From Rhodobacterales bacterium (lineage in GTDB: Bacteria > Pseudomonadota > Alphaproteobacteria > Rhodobacterales > Rhodobacteraceae): a DNA stretch of 64,000 nt. Below the pieces are notes generated by a model that did no database searches, had not been told where the DNA came from, and was given only the letters and a program-made list of their open reading frames with translations. Made by a program: the position numbers and the translations under genes. Shown in pieces: positions 35,309 through 44,465 of the stretch (its first letter is position 1; each line of letters begins with the position of its first letter). The stretch is taken from the NCBI GenBank assembly GCA_003249215.1, contig QKJR01000020.1:1-64000 (forward strand), read 5' to 3'.

Positions 35309-35665
35309 TCAGCAATCGAGCTCGAAACGCGCCTCGCCGGTGTCGCCGGGCAGAGAGGGCGAGCGCATCGCGCCCATCGCCGGGCCGAGAACCCGGCAAC
35401 CAGTGGTGCGTTCGGCCGCCTCGATCATCAGCGGCGGCACCGCGCGGCGCTGCGCGCGGCTGAGATAGCCGAGCCGGATCACCTCGGCATATTCGCCCTT
35501 CTGCAACACGGCGAAGCGATAGCCCTCGAGGGTGATGTCATACCGCTCGGCCCCGAAGAACTGCGGCGCGGGCGAGGCGCCACAGGCCGCAAGCAGGGTC
35601 ACCGCGGCCCAGAGGAGCGCGCGGCGCGGGCGCCGGAGCGGCGAGACAGCGGGATCAATGCGCAT
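35309..35665 (-). CDS. Small putative lipoprotein, function unknown
   Basis: 118-residue protein with an N-terminal signal (RRALLWAAVTLLAACGAS) whose lipobox LAAC places the lipidated cysteine near residue 28. The mature part has two further cysteines (TTGCRVLG and the C-terminal LDC), which could form a disulphide. I do not recognise a family. The ribosome site GGAGG lies directly next to a 20-bp hairpin at 35674-35693. Confidence 0.72.
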   Translation of the reverse strand: MRIDPAVSPLRRPRRALLWAAVTLLAACGASPAPQFFGAERYDITLEGYRFAVLQKGEYAEVIRLGYLSRAQRRAVPPLMIEAAERTTGCRVLGPAMGAMRSPSLPGDTGEARFELDC

Positions 35666-35673
35666 CGAACCTC

Positions 35674-35693
35674 CGGAACCGGAACGGGTTCCG
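35674..35693 (-). promoter_or_regulatory. Hairpin adjoining the lipoprotein ribosome-binding site
   Basis: CGGAACC-GGAACG-GGTTCCG gives a perfect 7-bp stem with a 6-base loop. Its edge touches the GGAGG ribosome site of the lipoprotein gene, so folding could tune translation. It could also be a protein operator. Confidence 0.45.
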
Positions 35694-35781
35694 CGAGCCT
35701 GCGGCGAACAGAGTTAAGAATGCGTTAATGGATCAGGCGCCGCGCGCGATGTGCCATCTGCGGCGCGCGCTCGGCCCGCGC

Positions 35782-36102
35782 TTACCAGAAGCTCGGCCCC
35801 ATGGTCGGCCCCATCCGGCTCAGCCGGCGGACATTGCTCGCGGTGTAGCGGCCGATCTCGTTCATCCCGGCCTCCATCACGCGGTCCGCACTATGGCCCG
35901 CGATCGCGGCGAGGGTCGTGGCCTCGGCCACCTGCACGGCGGCCATCGCCTTTTCCGACACCATCCGGGTCATTTCCTCGGGCGGCGTGGCCCAGAAGCC
36001 CGCCATCCCCGCCAGACGCATCGCGATGACGCTTTGCGCCTCGACCCCGATCTGGGTCGCCTGCAGGGTCAGGCGCAGCGGCGCCATGAGATCGAAAACC
36101 AT
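35782..36102 (-). CDS. Small Ala/Met-rich helical protein, phasin-like
   Basis: 106 residues, almost wholly alpha-helical by composition (LRLTLQATQIGVEAQSVIAM, then MVSEKAMAAVQVAEATTLAA). Such amphipathic, cysteine-free proteins in Rhodobacterales are often labelled 'antifreeze' or phasin-like; a role on polyhydroxyalkanoate granules is possible but unproven. I chose the ATG at 36102 with GAGAGG before it; the longer upstream frame adds polar sequence with no helix pattern. It has no PHA gene nearby in this window. Confidence 0.72.
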   Translation of the reverse strand: MVFDLMAPLRLTLQATQIGVEAQSVIAMRLAGMAGFWATPPEEMTRMVSEKAMAAVQVAEATTLAAIAGHSADRVMEAGMNEIGRYTASNVRRLSRMGPTMGPSFW

Positions 36103-36210
36103 GCCCGGCCTCTCTCGTTTCTCATTCGGTTTTGTGACGGCTCCGTGCGCGCGGTTGCCTCGCACTGACTCACACAGAGTAATTCACAAATGTTGACCGC
36201 AACTTATGAA

Positions 36211-36222
36211 ACCATTCGGTTC
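36211..36222. promoter_or_regulatory. Imperfect copy of the GGTTCA operator
   Basis: ACCATTCGGTTC lies within GAAACC-ATTC-GGTTCA, matching the perfect site at 36383-36400 in layout (6-4-6) with one arm mismatch. It lies about 120 bp from the phasin-like gene start. Confidence 0.4.
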
Positions 36223-36382
36223 ATGCGTCCAGTCCCTAAAATGCATGTCGGACCTGCAGAATAGGTGTCGACCGCTATGAAAAGGTGCATTCACGCACAT
36301 GGCACCACGCGGCGCGAGGCTTGCTTTCACCCGCTCGTGAAGGCCATGTTCACGGGTGGGTGATTGACTTCCCCCACCTGAT

Positions 36383-36400
36383 CTGAACCAATCGGTTCAG
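36383..36400. promoter_or_regulatory. Perfect 18-bp operator before second RND operon
   Basis: CTGAACC-AATC-GGTTCAG has two perfect 7-bp arms and a 4-bp centre. A TTGACT -35-like box lies at 36364-36369, so the palindrome would cover the -10 region. The form suits a TetR-family repressor, but no regulator gene is adjacent, so it would act from elsewhere. Confidence 0.6.
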
Positions 36401-36406
36401 GGGCCG

Positions 36407-36423
36407 GCGTTCGCTGCGAACGC
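36407..36423 (+). promoter_or_regulatory. Leader hairpin before the RND adaptor
   Basis: GCGTTCG-CTG-CGAACGC forms a 7-bp stem with a 3-base loop, followed by AGGTCTTTTG. It lies about 33 bp before the adaptor start and could act as an attenuator or as part of the operator. Confidence 0.45.
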
Positions 36424-36455
36424 AGGTCTTTTGTAGTGACTGCACCGGAGTGACC

Positions 36456-37586
36456 ATGATCAAGCGCTTTCTCATCGCCATCCTCCTCCTCGGCCTGATC
36501 GGCGGCGGGATTGTCGGCTTCAACATGTTCCGCACCAAGATGATCGGCCAGTTCTTTGCCTCGATGAAACCCGCGCCGGTGCCGGTGACGGTGAGTGAGG
36601 TCGTGCCCACGCGCTGGACCCCGGGGATCGAGGCGATCGGCACCGCGAGCGCCGCGCAGGGCGTCGATCTCGCGACCGAGGCCTCGGGCATCGTGCGCGA
36701 GATCAAGTTCACCGCCGGCGACCGGATCGAGGCCGGGCAGCTTCTGGTGCAGATCGACGACCGTCAGGAACGGGCCGATCTGGCCTCGGCCGAGGCCGCG
36801 CTCGATCTGGCGGAAACCTCTCTCACGCGCGCACGCGAGCTGCGCGACCGCGGCGTCTCGGCGACGACGACCCTCGATCAGGCCGAAGCGGCCGCGGTCG
36901 AGGCGCGCTCGAATGTCGCCAAACTCAAGGCCGCGCTCGAAACCAAGCAACTCACCGCCCCCTTCGGCGGCGAGATCGGCATCCCGCAGATCGAGATCGG
37001 CCAATATGTGACCGCGGGCGAAACCTATGCCACGCTGCAGGACCGCAGCCACATGCGCGTCGACTTCACCCTCTCCGAACAGCAGGCGGGCCTCATCAGC
37101 CTCGGCTTGCCGGTGACCGTGACCTCCGAGGTGGGCGATCTGTCGCAGAGCGGCACCGTGACCGCGATCGAGCCCAAGATCGACGCCAATTCCCGACTGG
37201 TGACGGTGCGCGCCGAGGTGCCCAATGGCGAAGAGGGGCTAACCCCCGGCCAGTTCCTGCGCGTGCGCGTCGATCTTCCGGCCGAGGAGGGCGTGATCGC
37301 CCTGCCGCAGACCGTGGTCAGCTCGACCCTCTATGGCGATTCCGTCTTCGCGGTGCGCGATGAAACCCCCGAGGGCGGCGAGGCGCAGAAGATCGCGCGG
37401 CAGGTCTTCGTCACGCTCGGGCGCCGCACCGGCACGCTCGTCGAGATCACCGAGGGGCTCAAAGCGGGCGATGTCGTCGTGAACGCCGGTCAGAACCGCC
37501 TGACCTCCGGCGCCGTCGTCACCATCTCGACCGACGCGGCCGCGGCTGCCAACGCCCCTGACGCCGCTCCGGCGGCGAGCAACTGA
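36456..37586 (+). CDS. RND efflux periplasmic adaptor subunit, second system
   Basis: 376-residue membrane fusion protein with an N-terminal membrane anchor (residues 4-22, RFLIAILLLGLIGGGIVGF). It is otherwise of AcrA type: lipoyl half (VDLATEASGIVREIKFTAGD), helical hairpin at 100-160, second lipoyl half (TAPFGGEIGIPQIEIGQYV), beta-barrel, and an Ala-rich tail. I chose the ATG at 36456 with CCGGAG before it. The cognate permease starts 11 bp downstream. No outer-membrane channel gene lies nearby, so it probably borrows one, possibly the NodT-like protein of the first system. Confidence 0.92.
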   Translation: MIKRFLIAILLLGLIGGGIVGFNMFRTKMIGQFFASMKPAPVPVTVSEVVPTRWTPGIEAIGTASAAQGVDLATEASGIVREIKFTAGDRIEAGQLLVQIDDRQERADLASAEAALDLAETSLTRARELRDRGVSATTTLDQAEAAAVEARSNVAKLKAALETKQLTAPFGGEIGIPQIEIGQYVTAGETYATLQDRSHMRVDFTLSEQQAGLISLGLPVTVTSEVGDLSQSGTVTAIEPKIDANSRLVTVRAEVPNGEEGLTPGQFLRVRVDLPAEEGVIALPQTVVSSTLYGDSVFAVRDETPEGGEAQKIARQVFVTLGRRTGTLVEITEGLKAGDVVVNAGQNRLTSGAVVTISTDAAAAANAPDAAPAASN

Positions 37587-37597
37587 GGGGCCGGCCG

Positions 37598-40500
37598 ATG
37601 CATTTCACCGAAACCTTCATCCGCCGCCCGGTACTCTCGACCGTGCTCGGCGCCTTCATGCTGCTCCTCGGGATTCAGGCATTCTTCAGCCTGCCGATCC
37701 GGGAATACCCCGAGGTTGACGAGACCGTCGTCACCATCACCACGACCTATGCCGGCGCCGCGCCCGAGCTGATCCAGGGCTTCATCACCGCGCCGATCGC
37801 GGCCGCGGTCGCGACGACCGAGAATATCGACTATGTCACCTCCTCCTCGAGCCCCTCGGCCTCGGTGGTCTCGGTCAACATGAAACTCGGCGCCGACCCG
37901 GATGTCGCGCTGACCGAAGTGCTGGCGAAGGTGCAGCAGGTGCGCTCGTCGTTGCCCTCGGAATCGGACGACCCGGTGATCGTCAAGGGCACGGGGATGA
38001 CCTTCGCGCTGATGTATCTCGCGGCGATCAACCCGAACATGACGCCCGAACAGCTCACCGAATATCTCGAGCGGGTAATCCGGCCGCGGATGTCGACCAT
38101 TCCCGGTGTGGCCGAAATTCAGGTCATCGGCGCCTCGAATTACGCGATGCGGATCTGGATCGACCCGAACCGACTCGCGGCGCGCGGGGTGACCGCGGCC
38201 GAGGTGCTCGCGGCGATCCAGGCCTCGAACTTCCTCTCGGCGCCAGGCAAGACCGAAAACGAATATGTCGCGCAGGCGATCACGCTGAAATCGACGCTGC
38301 AGACGCCCGAGGCCTTCGGCGCCCTGCCGATCCGCGCCGAGGGCGATGCGGTGGTGCGGCTGCGCGATGTGGCCGAGGTCGAGCTCGCCAATGACGGCGC
38401 GGGCGAGATCGTGACCTTCGACGGCCGCCAGGGCACGTTCATCGCGGTCTATCCGACACCGGCCGCGAACCCGCTCGACACAGCCCAGGCGGTGGTCGAC
38501 GACCTGCCCGCGATCAACAACACCCTGCCCGAGGGGATGAAGATCGAACTGGTCTACGACTCGACCGAAACGATCTCGGCCTCGATCGACGAGGTGTTCA
38601 AGACCATCGCCGAGGCGGTCGCGATCGTGGTCGTGGTGATCCTCTTGTTCCTTGGTTCGATCCGCTCGGTGCTGATGCCGATCGTGACCATCCCGCTCTC
38701 GCTGATCGGGGTGATGGCGGTGCTTCTGGCGCTCGGCTATTCGATCAACCTGCTCACCCTTCTCGCCATGGTGCTCGCCATTGGCCTCGTGGTCGATGAC
38801 GCGATCGTCGTGGTGGAGAACATCCACCGCCACATGGAAGACGGGATGAAACCGATCCCGGCCGCCGTGCAGGGGATGAAGGAGATCACCGGTCCCGTCA
38901 TCGCGATGACGATCACCCTCGCCGCGGTGCTCTCGCCGCTGGGCTTCACCGGCGGCATCACCGGGGCGCTCTTCAAGGAGTTTGCCTTCACCCTTGCAGG
39001 TGCCGTGATCCTGTCGGGCGTCATCGCCCTTACCATCACGCCGATGATGTCGGGGCGGATCCTCAAGGAGGGGCATGCCTCGGGCTTTCAGGCCTTCGTC
39101 GACCGTACCTTCGATCGCTTCTCGGGCTGGTATGAGCGGCGCGTCTCGGGCTCGCTCGACTATCGTCCGGTGACCGGCCTCGTGGTCGTCGTGCTGATCG
39201 GCGTCATGGGCTTCATGTTCGTCAATACCTCGAGCGAGCTTGCCCCCGACGAAGATCAGGGCGCGCTCTTCGCGATCCTGAACGGGCCGCGTTACGCGAC
39301 CTCGGATTACACCTCGAAATATATCGACCTGATCGGTGCGGCGACCGCCGACATCCCCGAGGTGCGCACCGATTTCTCGATCGCGGGCTTCGGCGGCGAC
39401 GATACGCAGGGGATCTATATCTGGGCGCTCAAGGACTGGGCCGACCGTGACCGGTCTCAGGCCGAGATCCAGACCGAGATCCAGGCCGCACTCGATGCCT
39501 CGACCGGGCTAAGGGGCTTCGCCTTCGCGCCCCCCACCCTGCCGGGCACCGGCGGCGGGCTGCCGATCTCGATGGTGCTGCAGTCGATCCACGCCCCCGA
39601 ACGGGTCGCCGAAGTGGCCGAGGATATCCGCCTCAAGGCGCAGCGCTCGGGCAAGTTCATCGTGGTACAGAACAGCCTGAACTTCGACGCGCCCGAGGTC
39701 CGGGTGACCATCGACCGCGACCGGGCGGCGACGCTCAACGTCTCGGTCGCGGATATCGGCACGACGCTCGGCCTGCTGGTCGGCGGCGCCTCGGTCGCGC
39801 AGTTCGACCGGGATTCGAACAGCTACGACATCATCACCCAGGTGCCGCAGAGCTTCCGCGCCAACCCCGAGGATCTGGGCCGCTATTTCGTCCGCGCCTC
39901 GACCGGCGAGATGGTGCCTCTGTCCTCGGTCGTCACCATCACCACCGGCGTCGCCGCCGCCAAGATCGAGCAGTTCAACCAGCTCAACTCGGCCTCGCTC
40001 ACCGCGCTGCCGCTGCCCGGGGTCTCGACCGGCGACGGGCTCGCGGAACTCGTGTCGATCGCCAACGCGTCGATGCCCGAGGGCTTCTTCCTCGATTATT
40101 CGGGGCAGTCGCGCCTCGAGGTCACCCAGGGCAACACGATCCTTCTGGCCTTCGGCGCCGCCATTCTGGTGATCTATCTGGTGCTCGCCGCGCAATTCGA
40201 GAGCTTCCGCGACCCGTTCATCATCCTGATGTCGGTGCCGCTGACGATCTTCGGCGCGGTGCTGCCGCTCAACCTCGGGCTCGGCACGCTCAACATCTAT
40301 TCTCAGGTCGGTCTGATCACGCTGATCGGTCTGATCACCAAGCACGGCATCCTGATGGTGGAATTCGCCAATCAGCAGCGCGAGGAGCACGGCATGTCGC
40401 GGCGCGAGGCGATCGTGGCCGCCGCCAAGACCCGTCTGCGCCCGATCCTGATGACCACCGCCGCGATGGCGCTCGCCGTCGTGCCCCTAGTCCTGGCCGA

Positions 40501-40666
40501 GGGCGCGGGGGCCGCGGCGCGCGAGGCGATGGGGATCGTGATGTTCTCGGGCCTCCTGATCGGGACGATGTTCACCCTCTTCGTGGTGCCGATGTTCTAC
40601 ACGCTGATCGCGCCCTCGGACAAAGCCTGGCGCGAGGCGACAGAAAAACGGATCGCGGCGGGCTGA
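37598..40666 (+). CDS. RND efflux permease, second system
   Basis: 1022-residue proton-driven pump. The first helix reads FTETFIRRPVLSTVLGAFML; the aspartate pair of the proton relay is in LVVDDAIVVVENIHRH (helix 4), and the later membrane block includes MALAVVPLVLAEGAG. It is less like AcrB than the first pump and nearer the MexK/MdtB-like branches that pair with membrane-anchored adaptors, although that placement is tentative. It is the last gene of the unit, running up to the hairpin shared with ptsP. Confidence 0.93.
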   Translation: MHFTETFIRRPVLSTVLGAFMLLLGIQAFFSLPIREYPEVDETVVTITTTYAGAAPELIQGFITAPIAAAVATTENIDYVTSSSSPSASVVSVNMKLGADPDVALTEVLAKVQQVRSSLPSESDDPVIVKGTGMTFALMYLAAINPNMTPEQLTEYLERVIRPRMSTIPGVAEIQVIGASNYAMRIWIDPNRLAARGVTAAEVLAAIQASNFLSAPGKTENEYVAQAITLKSTLQTPEAFGALPIRAEGDAVVRLRDVAEVELANDGAGEIVTFDGRQGTFIAVYPTPAANPLDTAQAVVDDLPAINNTLPEGMKIELVYDSTETISASIDEVFKTIAEAVAIVVVVILLFLGSIRSVLMPIVTIPLSLIGVMAVLLALGYSINLLTLLAMVLAIGLVVDDAIVVVENIHRHMEDGMKPIPAAVQGMKEITGPVIAMTITLAAVLSPLGFTGGITGALFKEFAFTLAGAVILSGVIALTITPMMSGRILKEGHASGFQAFVDRTFDRFSGWYERRVSGSLDYRPVTGLVVVVLIGVMGFMFVNTSSELAPDEDQGALFAILNGPRYATSDYTSKYIDLIGAATADIPEVRTDFSIAGFGGDDTQGIYIWALKDWADRDRSQAEIQTEIQAALDASTGLRGFAFAPPTLPGTGGGLPISMVLQSIHAPERVAEVAEDIRLKAQRSGKFIVVQNSLNFDAPEVRVTIDRDRAATLNVSVADIGTTLGLLVGGASVAQFDRDSNSYDIITQVPQSFRANPEDLGRYFVRASTGEMVPLSSVVTITTGVAAAKIEQFNQLNSASLTALPLPGVSTGDGLAELVSIANASMPEGFFLDYSGQSRLEVTQGNTILLAFGAAILVIYLVLAAQFESFRDPFIILMSVPLTIFGAVLPLNLGLGTLNIYSQVGLITLIGLITKHGILMVEFANQQREEHGMSRREAIVAAAKTRLRPILMTTAAMALAVVPLVLAEGAGAAAREAMGIVMFSGLLIGTMFTLFVVPMFYTLIAPSDKAWREATEKRIAAG

Positions 40667-40689
40667 GCCCTCGGCACCGCCGAAATGAA

Positions 40690-40713
40690 AAAGGGGCCCT
40701 TCGGGGCCCCTTT
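40690..40713. terminator. Shared terminator hairpin with TTCG loop
   Basis: AAAGGGGCCC pairs with GGGCCCCTTT around a TTCG tetraloop (10-bp stem). On the minus strand it is followed by a T-run, so it is the intrinsic terminator of ptsP. On the plus strand the tail is short (TTTG), so it should stop the RND transcript less well. Confidence 0.88.
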
Positions 40714-40732
40714 GCTTGCGCATCTGCCGGCC

Positions 40733-42973
40733 TCAGAGCGAGGCGAGATAATGGGTGACCGCGGGGCGCAGGCTCGCGGCGCCCCCGGCGCGGGCGTGTT
40801 CGATGACGCTGCGCAGCTCGGCCAGATCGGCGCGGCGGATCAGATGCTTGACCGGGCCGATCGAGGCCGGACGCATCGAGAGCGTGCGGATCCCGAGCGC
40901 CGCGAAGGTCAGCGCCTCGACCGGGCGCCCGGCATCCTCGCCGCAGAAGCTGAGCTGGGTATTGCCCGCCTCGCAGCGTGCGATGATCGTTTCGAGGAAG
41001 CTCAGGAAGGCGGTGTCGAGCGTGTCGTAGCGCCGCCGCACCCGCTCGTTCTCGCGGTCGGCGGCGAAGAAGAACTGCTTGAGGTCGTTGCCGCCGATCG
41101 AGATGAAATCGCAGGCCTTGAAGAAGCTCTCGGGCGCGAAGGCAAGCGAGGGGGTCTCGAGCATCGCGCCCACCCGCAGCTCGGAGGGCACCGGCCGGCC
41201 GAGCGCCGCCTCGCGGTCGCGCTCGTGAAGAAGCGCGGCATGGGCGGCATGGAACTCCTCGGGAGCGGCGATGAAGGGGAACATGATCGACAAGGGCCCG
41301 CCCTCGGCCGCCCGGATCAGCGCCTGGAGCTGCATCCGCAGCACGCCGGGCTTGTCGAGGCCGACCCGGATCGCGCGCCAGCCCATCGCCGGGTTCGGCT
41401 CGTCCTGCGGCTTCATATAGGGCAGCACCTTGTCCGAGCCGATGTCGAGCGTGCGGAACTGCACGCGCTTGCCCTGCGCCGCGGTCAGCACACGCTTGTA
41501 GAGCGCGGCAAGCTCGTCGCGGCGCGGCACCCGGGTGCGGGTCAGGAATTGCAGCTCGGTTCGGAAGAGGCCCACGCCATCGGCGCCGGAATTGCTCAGC
41601 GACGGCAGATCCGCCATCAGCCCGGCATTCATCATCAGACTGACCGTCGTGCCCGAGCGGTCGGTCGCCGGCAGGCAGCGCAGATCGGAATAGCGTTTCT
41701 GCGCCTCGGCCTGCATCGCGATCTTGTCGCGAAAGGCGGCGGCGACGCTCTCCTCGGGGCGTAGATGCACGACCCCCTGATCGCCATCGACGAGGATCGG
41801 ATCGCCGTTGAGCGACTCGGCGACGATCCGCTCGGCGTGGATCACCAGCGGGATCGAGAGCGCGCGGGCGACGATCGCGGCATGGCTGCCGACCGAGCCC
41901 TCCTCGAGCACCACGCCCTTGAGCGCCCGGCCGTACTCCAGAAGTTCTCCGGGCCCGATATTGCGCGCGATAAGCACCGGGTTTTCCGGCAATGCCGCCC
42001 CGGTATCGCGCCCCTGCCCCGTCAACTGCCGCAAGAGCCGGTTCGACAGGTCGTCGAGATCGTTCAGCCGCTCGCGCATGTAGGGATCGGGCGATTGCGC
42101 CAGCCGCGCGCGCGCCGTCGATTGTTCTTTCTCGACCGCGGCTTCGGCCGAGAGACCGAGCCCGATATCCTCGGTCATCCGCCGCAGCCAGCCGCGCGAA
42201 TGGGCAAGCATCTTGTAGGTCTCGAGCACCTGACGGTGCTCCTTGTCCATCGCCCCGGTTCCCGCGAGCATCCCGTCGATCTCGGCCTGCAGCCCCTCGA
42301 CGGCGACGCGCAGCCGCTCGGTCTCGGCCTCCGGATCGTCGGCGACGGGGTTCGTCACCACCACCCGCGGCTCGTGCAGCCAGACGCGCCCCTCGGCCGC
42401 GCCCTCCTGCCCCGTTGCGCCGCGGAACATGACCGGGAAACGATGGGTCGAGCCGATGCCGTTGCCCTCGGCGGTGAAGGCGCCAAGCTCGGTCATCTCG
42501 GCGAGAACCATCGCCACGACCTCGAGGCCGTAAACCTCGTCCTCGGAATATTCGCGGGCTTGCTTGGACTGCACGACGAGCACGCCGAGCTTCTCGCCCA
42601 CGCGCTGGATCGGCACGCCGAGGAAGCTCGAGTAAATTTCCTCGCCGGTCTCGGGCATGTAGCGGAAGCCGGGCACGGAGGGCGCGTCGCCCGTGTTGAC
42701 CGGCACGCCGGTGCGCGCGACGCGGCCGACGAGGCCCTCGCCCAGCCGCATCCGGGTCTGGTGGACCGCTTCGGGGTTGAGGCCCTCCGTCGCGCAGAGT
42801 TCGAGCGTCTCGGGATCGCGGAACAGATAGATCGAGCACACCTCGGTGCGCATCGAATCGGCGATCAGATGGGTAATCCGGTCAAGCCGGTCCTGACTGC
42901 CCCCCGAAGTGGCCAGCGTGTCGCGCAGGCGTCGCAGAAGACTGCGGCTGTCGCTTTCGCTTCTCTGTGCCAT
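40733..42973 (-). CDS. ptsP: Phosphoenolpyruvate--protein phosphotransferase, PTS-Ntr enzyme I
   Basis: 746-residue cytoplasmic enzyme I of the nitrogen-related PTS. A GAF domain occupies residues 20-165 (MRTEVCSIYLFRDPETLELC). Then comes the EI phospho-His domain with VGSHAAIVARALSIP (His near 357). The PEP-binding TIM barrel follows, ending in SFCGEDAGRP. It starts the EI-NPr-EIIA relay that senses nitrogen and potassium status. I chose the ATG at 42973 (MAQRSES), 40 bp after lysC; an upstream in-frame stretch overlaps the lysC end. The lysC-ptsP order is common in Rhodobacterales. A GAF domain usually binds glutamine in this family. Confidence 0.95.
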   Translation of the reverse strand: MAQRSESDSRSLLRRLRDTLATSGGSQDRLDRITHLIADSMRTEVCSIYLFRDPETLELCATEGLNPEAVHQTRMRLGEGLVGRVARTGVPVNTGDAPSVPGFRYMPETGEEIYSSFLGVPIQRVGEKLGVLVVQSKQAREYSEDEVYGLEVVAMVLAEMTELGAFTAEGNGIGSTHRFPVMFRGATGQEGAAEGRVWLHEPRVVVTNPVADDPEAETERLRVAVEGLQAEIDGMLAGTGAMDKEHRQVLETYKMLAHSRGWLRRMTEDIGLGLSAEAAVEKEQSTARARLAQSPDPYMRERLNDLDDLSNRLLRQLTGQGRDTGAALPENPVLIARNIGPGELLEYGRALKGVVLEEGSVGSHAAIVARALSIPLVIHAERIVAESLNGDPILVDGDQGVVHLRPEESVAAAFRDKIAMQAEAQKRYSDLRCLPATDRSGTTVSLMMNAGLMADLPSLSNSGADGVGLFRTELQFLTRTRVPRRDELAALYKRVLTAAQGKRVQFRTLDIGSDKVLPYMKPQDEPNPAMGWRAIRVGLDKPGVLRMQLQALIRAAEGGPLSIMFPFIAAPEEFHAAHAALLHERDREAALGRPVPSELRVGAMLETPSLAFAPESFFKACDFISIGGNDLKQFFFAADRENERVRRRYDTLDTAFLSFLETIIARCEAGNTQLSFCGEDAGRPVEALTFAALGIRTLSMRPASIGPVKHLIRRADLAELRSVIEHARAGGAASLRPAVTHYLASL

Positions 42974-43013
42974 GATCCCGGTGTGCCCCGCCTCCCCTAG
43001 GGCCCGAACGCTC

Positions 43014-44276
43014 TCAGGCCGTTTTTTCCAGTTCGAACGCATCATGGAGGGCCTGCACGGCCAGTTCCATATACTTGCGGTCGATCAGAACCGAAATCTT
43101 GATTTCGGAGGTGGCGATCACCTTGATATTGATGTTTTCCGCAGCAAGCGATTCAAACATGCGCGCCGCGACGCCAGCGTGCGAACGCATCCCGATGCCG
43201 ACGACCGAAACCTTGGCCACGTCGGTGTCGATGATCAGCTCGTCATAGCGGATCTTGCCCTCGGCTTTCGCCTCCTCGAGCGCCTTTTGCGCGCGCGCCA
43301 CCTGATTGATCGGGCAGGAGAAGGTCATGTCGGTGACCGCACCGGGGTGCTTCTCGTCGTAATCCTTCTCGGAAATGTTCTGCACGATCATGTCGACGTT
43401 GACGCCGGCATCCGAGAGCGGCCCGAAGATCGCCTGCGCGACGCCGGGGCGGTCCTCGATGGTGAAGAGGGTGATCTTCGCTTCGTCACGCGAATAGGCA
43501 ACACCCGAGACGACTTTCGATTCCATGATTTCCTCCTCGCCGCAGACCAGCGTTCCAGAAGTTTCGTCGGTTTCCTCAAACGAGGAGAGCACCCGCAGGC
43601 GCACATTGTAACGCATCGCCAGCTCGACCGAGCGGGTTTGCAAAACCTTCGCGCCGAGCGAGGCGAGTTCGAGCATCTCCTCGAAGGCGATCTTGTCGAG
43701 CTTGCGCGCCTTCGAGCTGATCCGCGGATCGGTCGTGTAGACGCCATCGACATCGGTGTAGATGTCGCAGCGCTCGGCCTCGAAGGCCGCAGCGAAGGCC
43801 ACCGCCGTCGTGTCCGAGCCGCCACGCCCGAGCGTGGTGATCCGCCCCTCGGGCGAAATCCCCTGAAAGCCCGCGACCACGGCCACGCGCATCCCTTCGG
43901 CAAATTTTGTGTCGATGTTCTCGCGCGGGATCGACTTGAACCGCGCCGAGCCATGCGCCGAGGTGGTGTTGATCGGCACCTGCCAGCCCTGCCAGCTGCG
44001 CGCGGGCACGCCCATCTCCTGCAGGCGCAGCGCCATGAGGCCCGCGGTCACATTCTCGCCGCTCGCCACCACCGCATCATATTCGCGCGCATCGTAAAGC
44101 GGCGAGGTCTGCTCGACCCAGCCCACCAGCTCGTTGGTCTTGCCCGACATCGCCGAGACGATGACGATGACGTCATAGCCACGCTCGACCTCGCGCTTGA
44201 CCTTGGCGGCGGCATTGGCGATGCGCCCCAGATCGGCCACCGAGGTGCCCCCGAATTTCATGACGAGAAGCGGCAT
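43014..44276 (-). CDS. lysC: Aspartate kinase
   Basis: Makes aspartyl phosphate, the first step to lysine, threonine and methionine. It has 420 residues. The kinase N-terminus [17 protein letters not shown], substrate loop [15 protein letters not shown] and [13 protein letters not shown] are intact. Two ACT domains follow (residues 265-415), the usual site of feedback inhibition. The start at 44276 has a GGAGGGG ribosome site. It is first in the lysC-ptsP unit and divergent from the pyruvate kinase-like gene. Confidence 0.96.
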   Translation of the reverse strand: MPLLVMKFGGTSVADLGRIANAAAKVKREVERGYDVIVIVSAMSGKTNELVGWVEQTSPLYDAREYDAVVASGENVTAGLMALRLQEMGVPARSWQGWQVPINTTSAHGSARFKSIPRENIDTKFAEGMRVAVVAGFQGISPEGRITTLGRGGSDTTAVAFAAAFEAERCDIYTDVDGVYTTDPRISSKARKLDKIAFEEMLELASLGAKVLQTRSVELAMRYNVRLRVLSSFEETDETSGTLVCGEEEIMESKVVSGVAYSRDEAKITLFTIEDRPGVAQAIFGPLSDAGVNVDMIVQNISEKDYDEKHPGAVTDMTFSCPINQVARAQKALEEAKAEGKIRYDELIIDTDVAKVSVVGIGMRSHAGVAARMFESLAAENINIKVIATSEIKISVLIDRKYMELAVQALHDAFELEKTA

Positions 44277-44465
44277 GATCCCCTCCAGCAGCGCCCGGGC
44301 AAGCCCCCGGGCCAGTCGCGCCCCGCCTAGCGCAAGGGGCGCGCGATAGCAAGAGAGTGCGACACCGCCGCGCGCGCGCCGAGCCCAAGAAACTGTTATT
44401 CCCCCGTCATCGAACTGTCGCACTCCGGCGCTAGCGAAGCGCAGGGGTGACGAGAGGAGGATGCG

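Larger units (their letters stand above)
36103..36455. other. 353-bp gene-free control region upstream of second RND operon
   Basis: No open reading frame of quality is seen here. The stretch is noticeably more AT-rich than the genes and holds several dyads: an imperfect GAAACC-ATTC-GGTTCA, nested TTCAC/GTGAA repeats at 36326-36353, a perfect CTGAACC/GGTTCAG palindrome and a GCGTTCG hairpin. It separates the divergent phasin-like gene from the RND adaptor. Confidence 0.7.

Noticed and set aside
40572-42839. 755-codon minus-strand frame within ptsP
   Set aside because: It is the out-of-frame reading of ptsP; the ptsP frame has GAF and enzyme I motifs.
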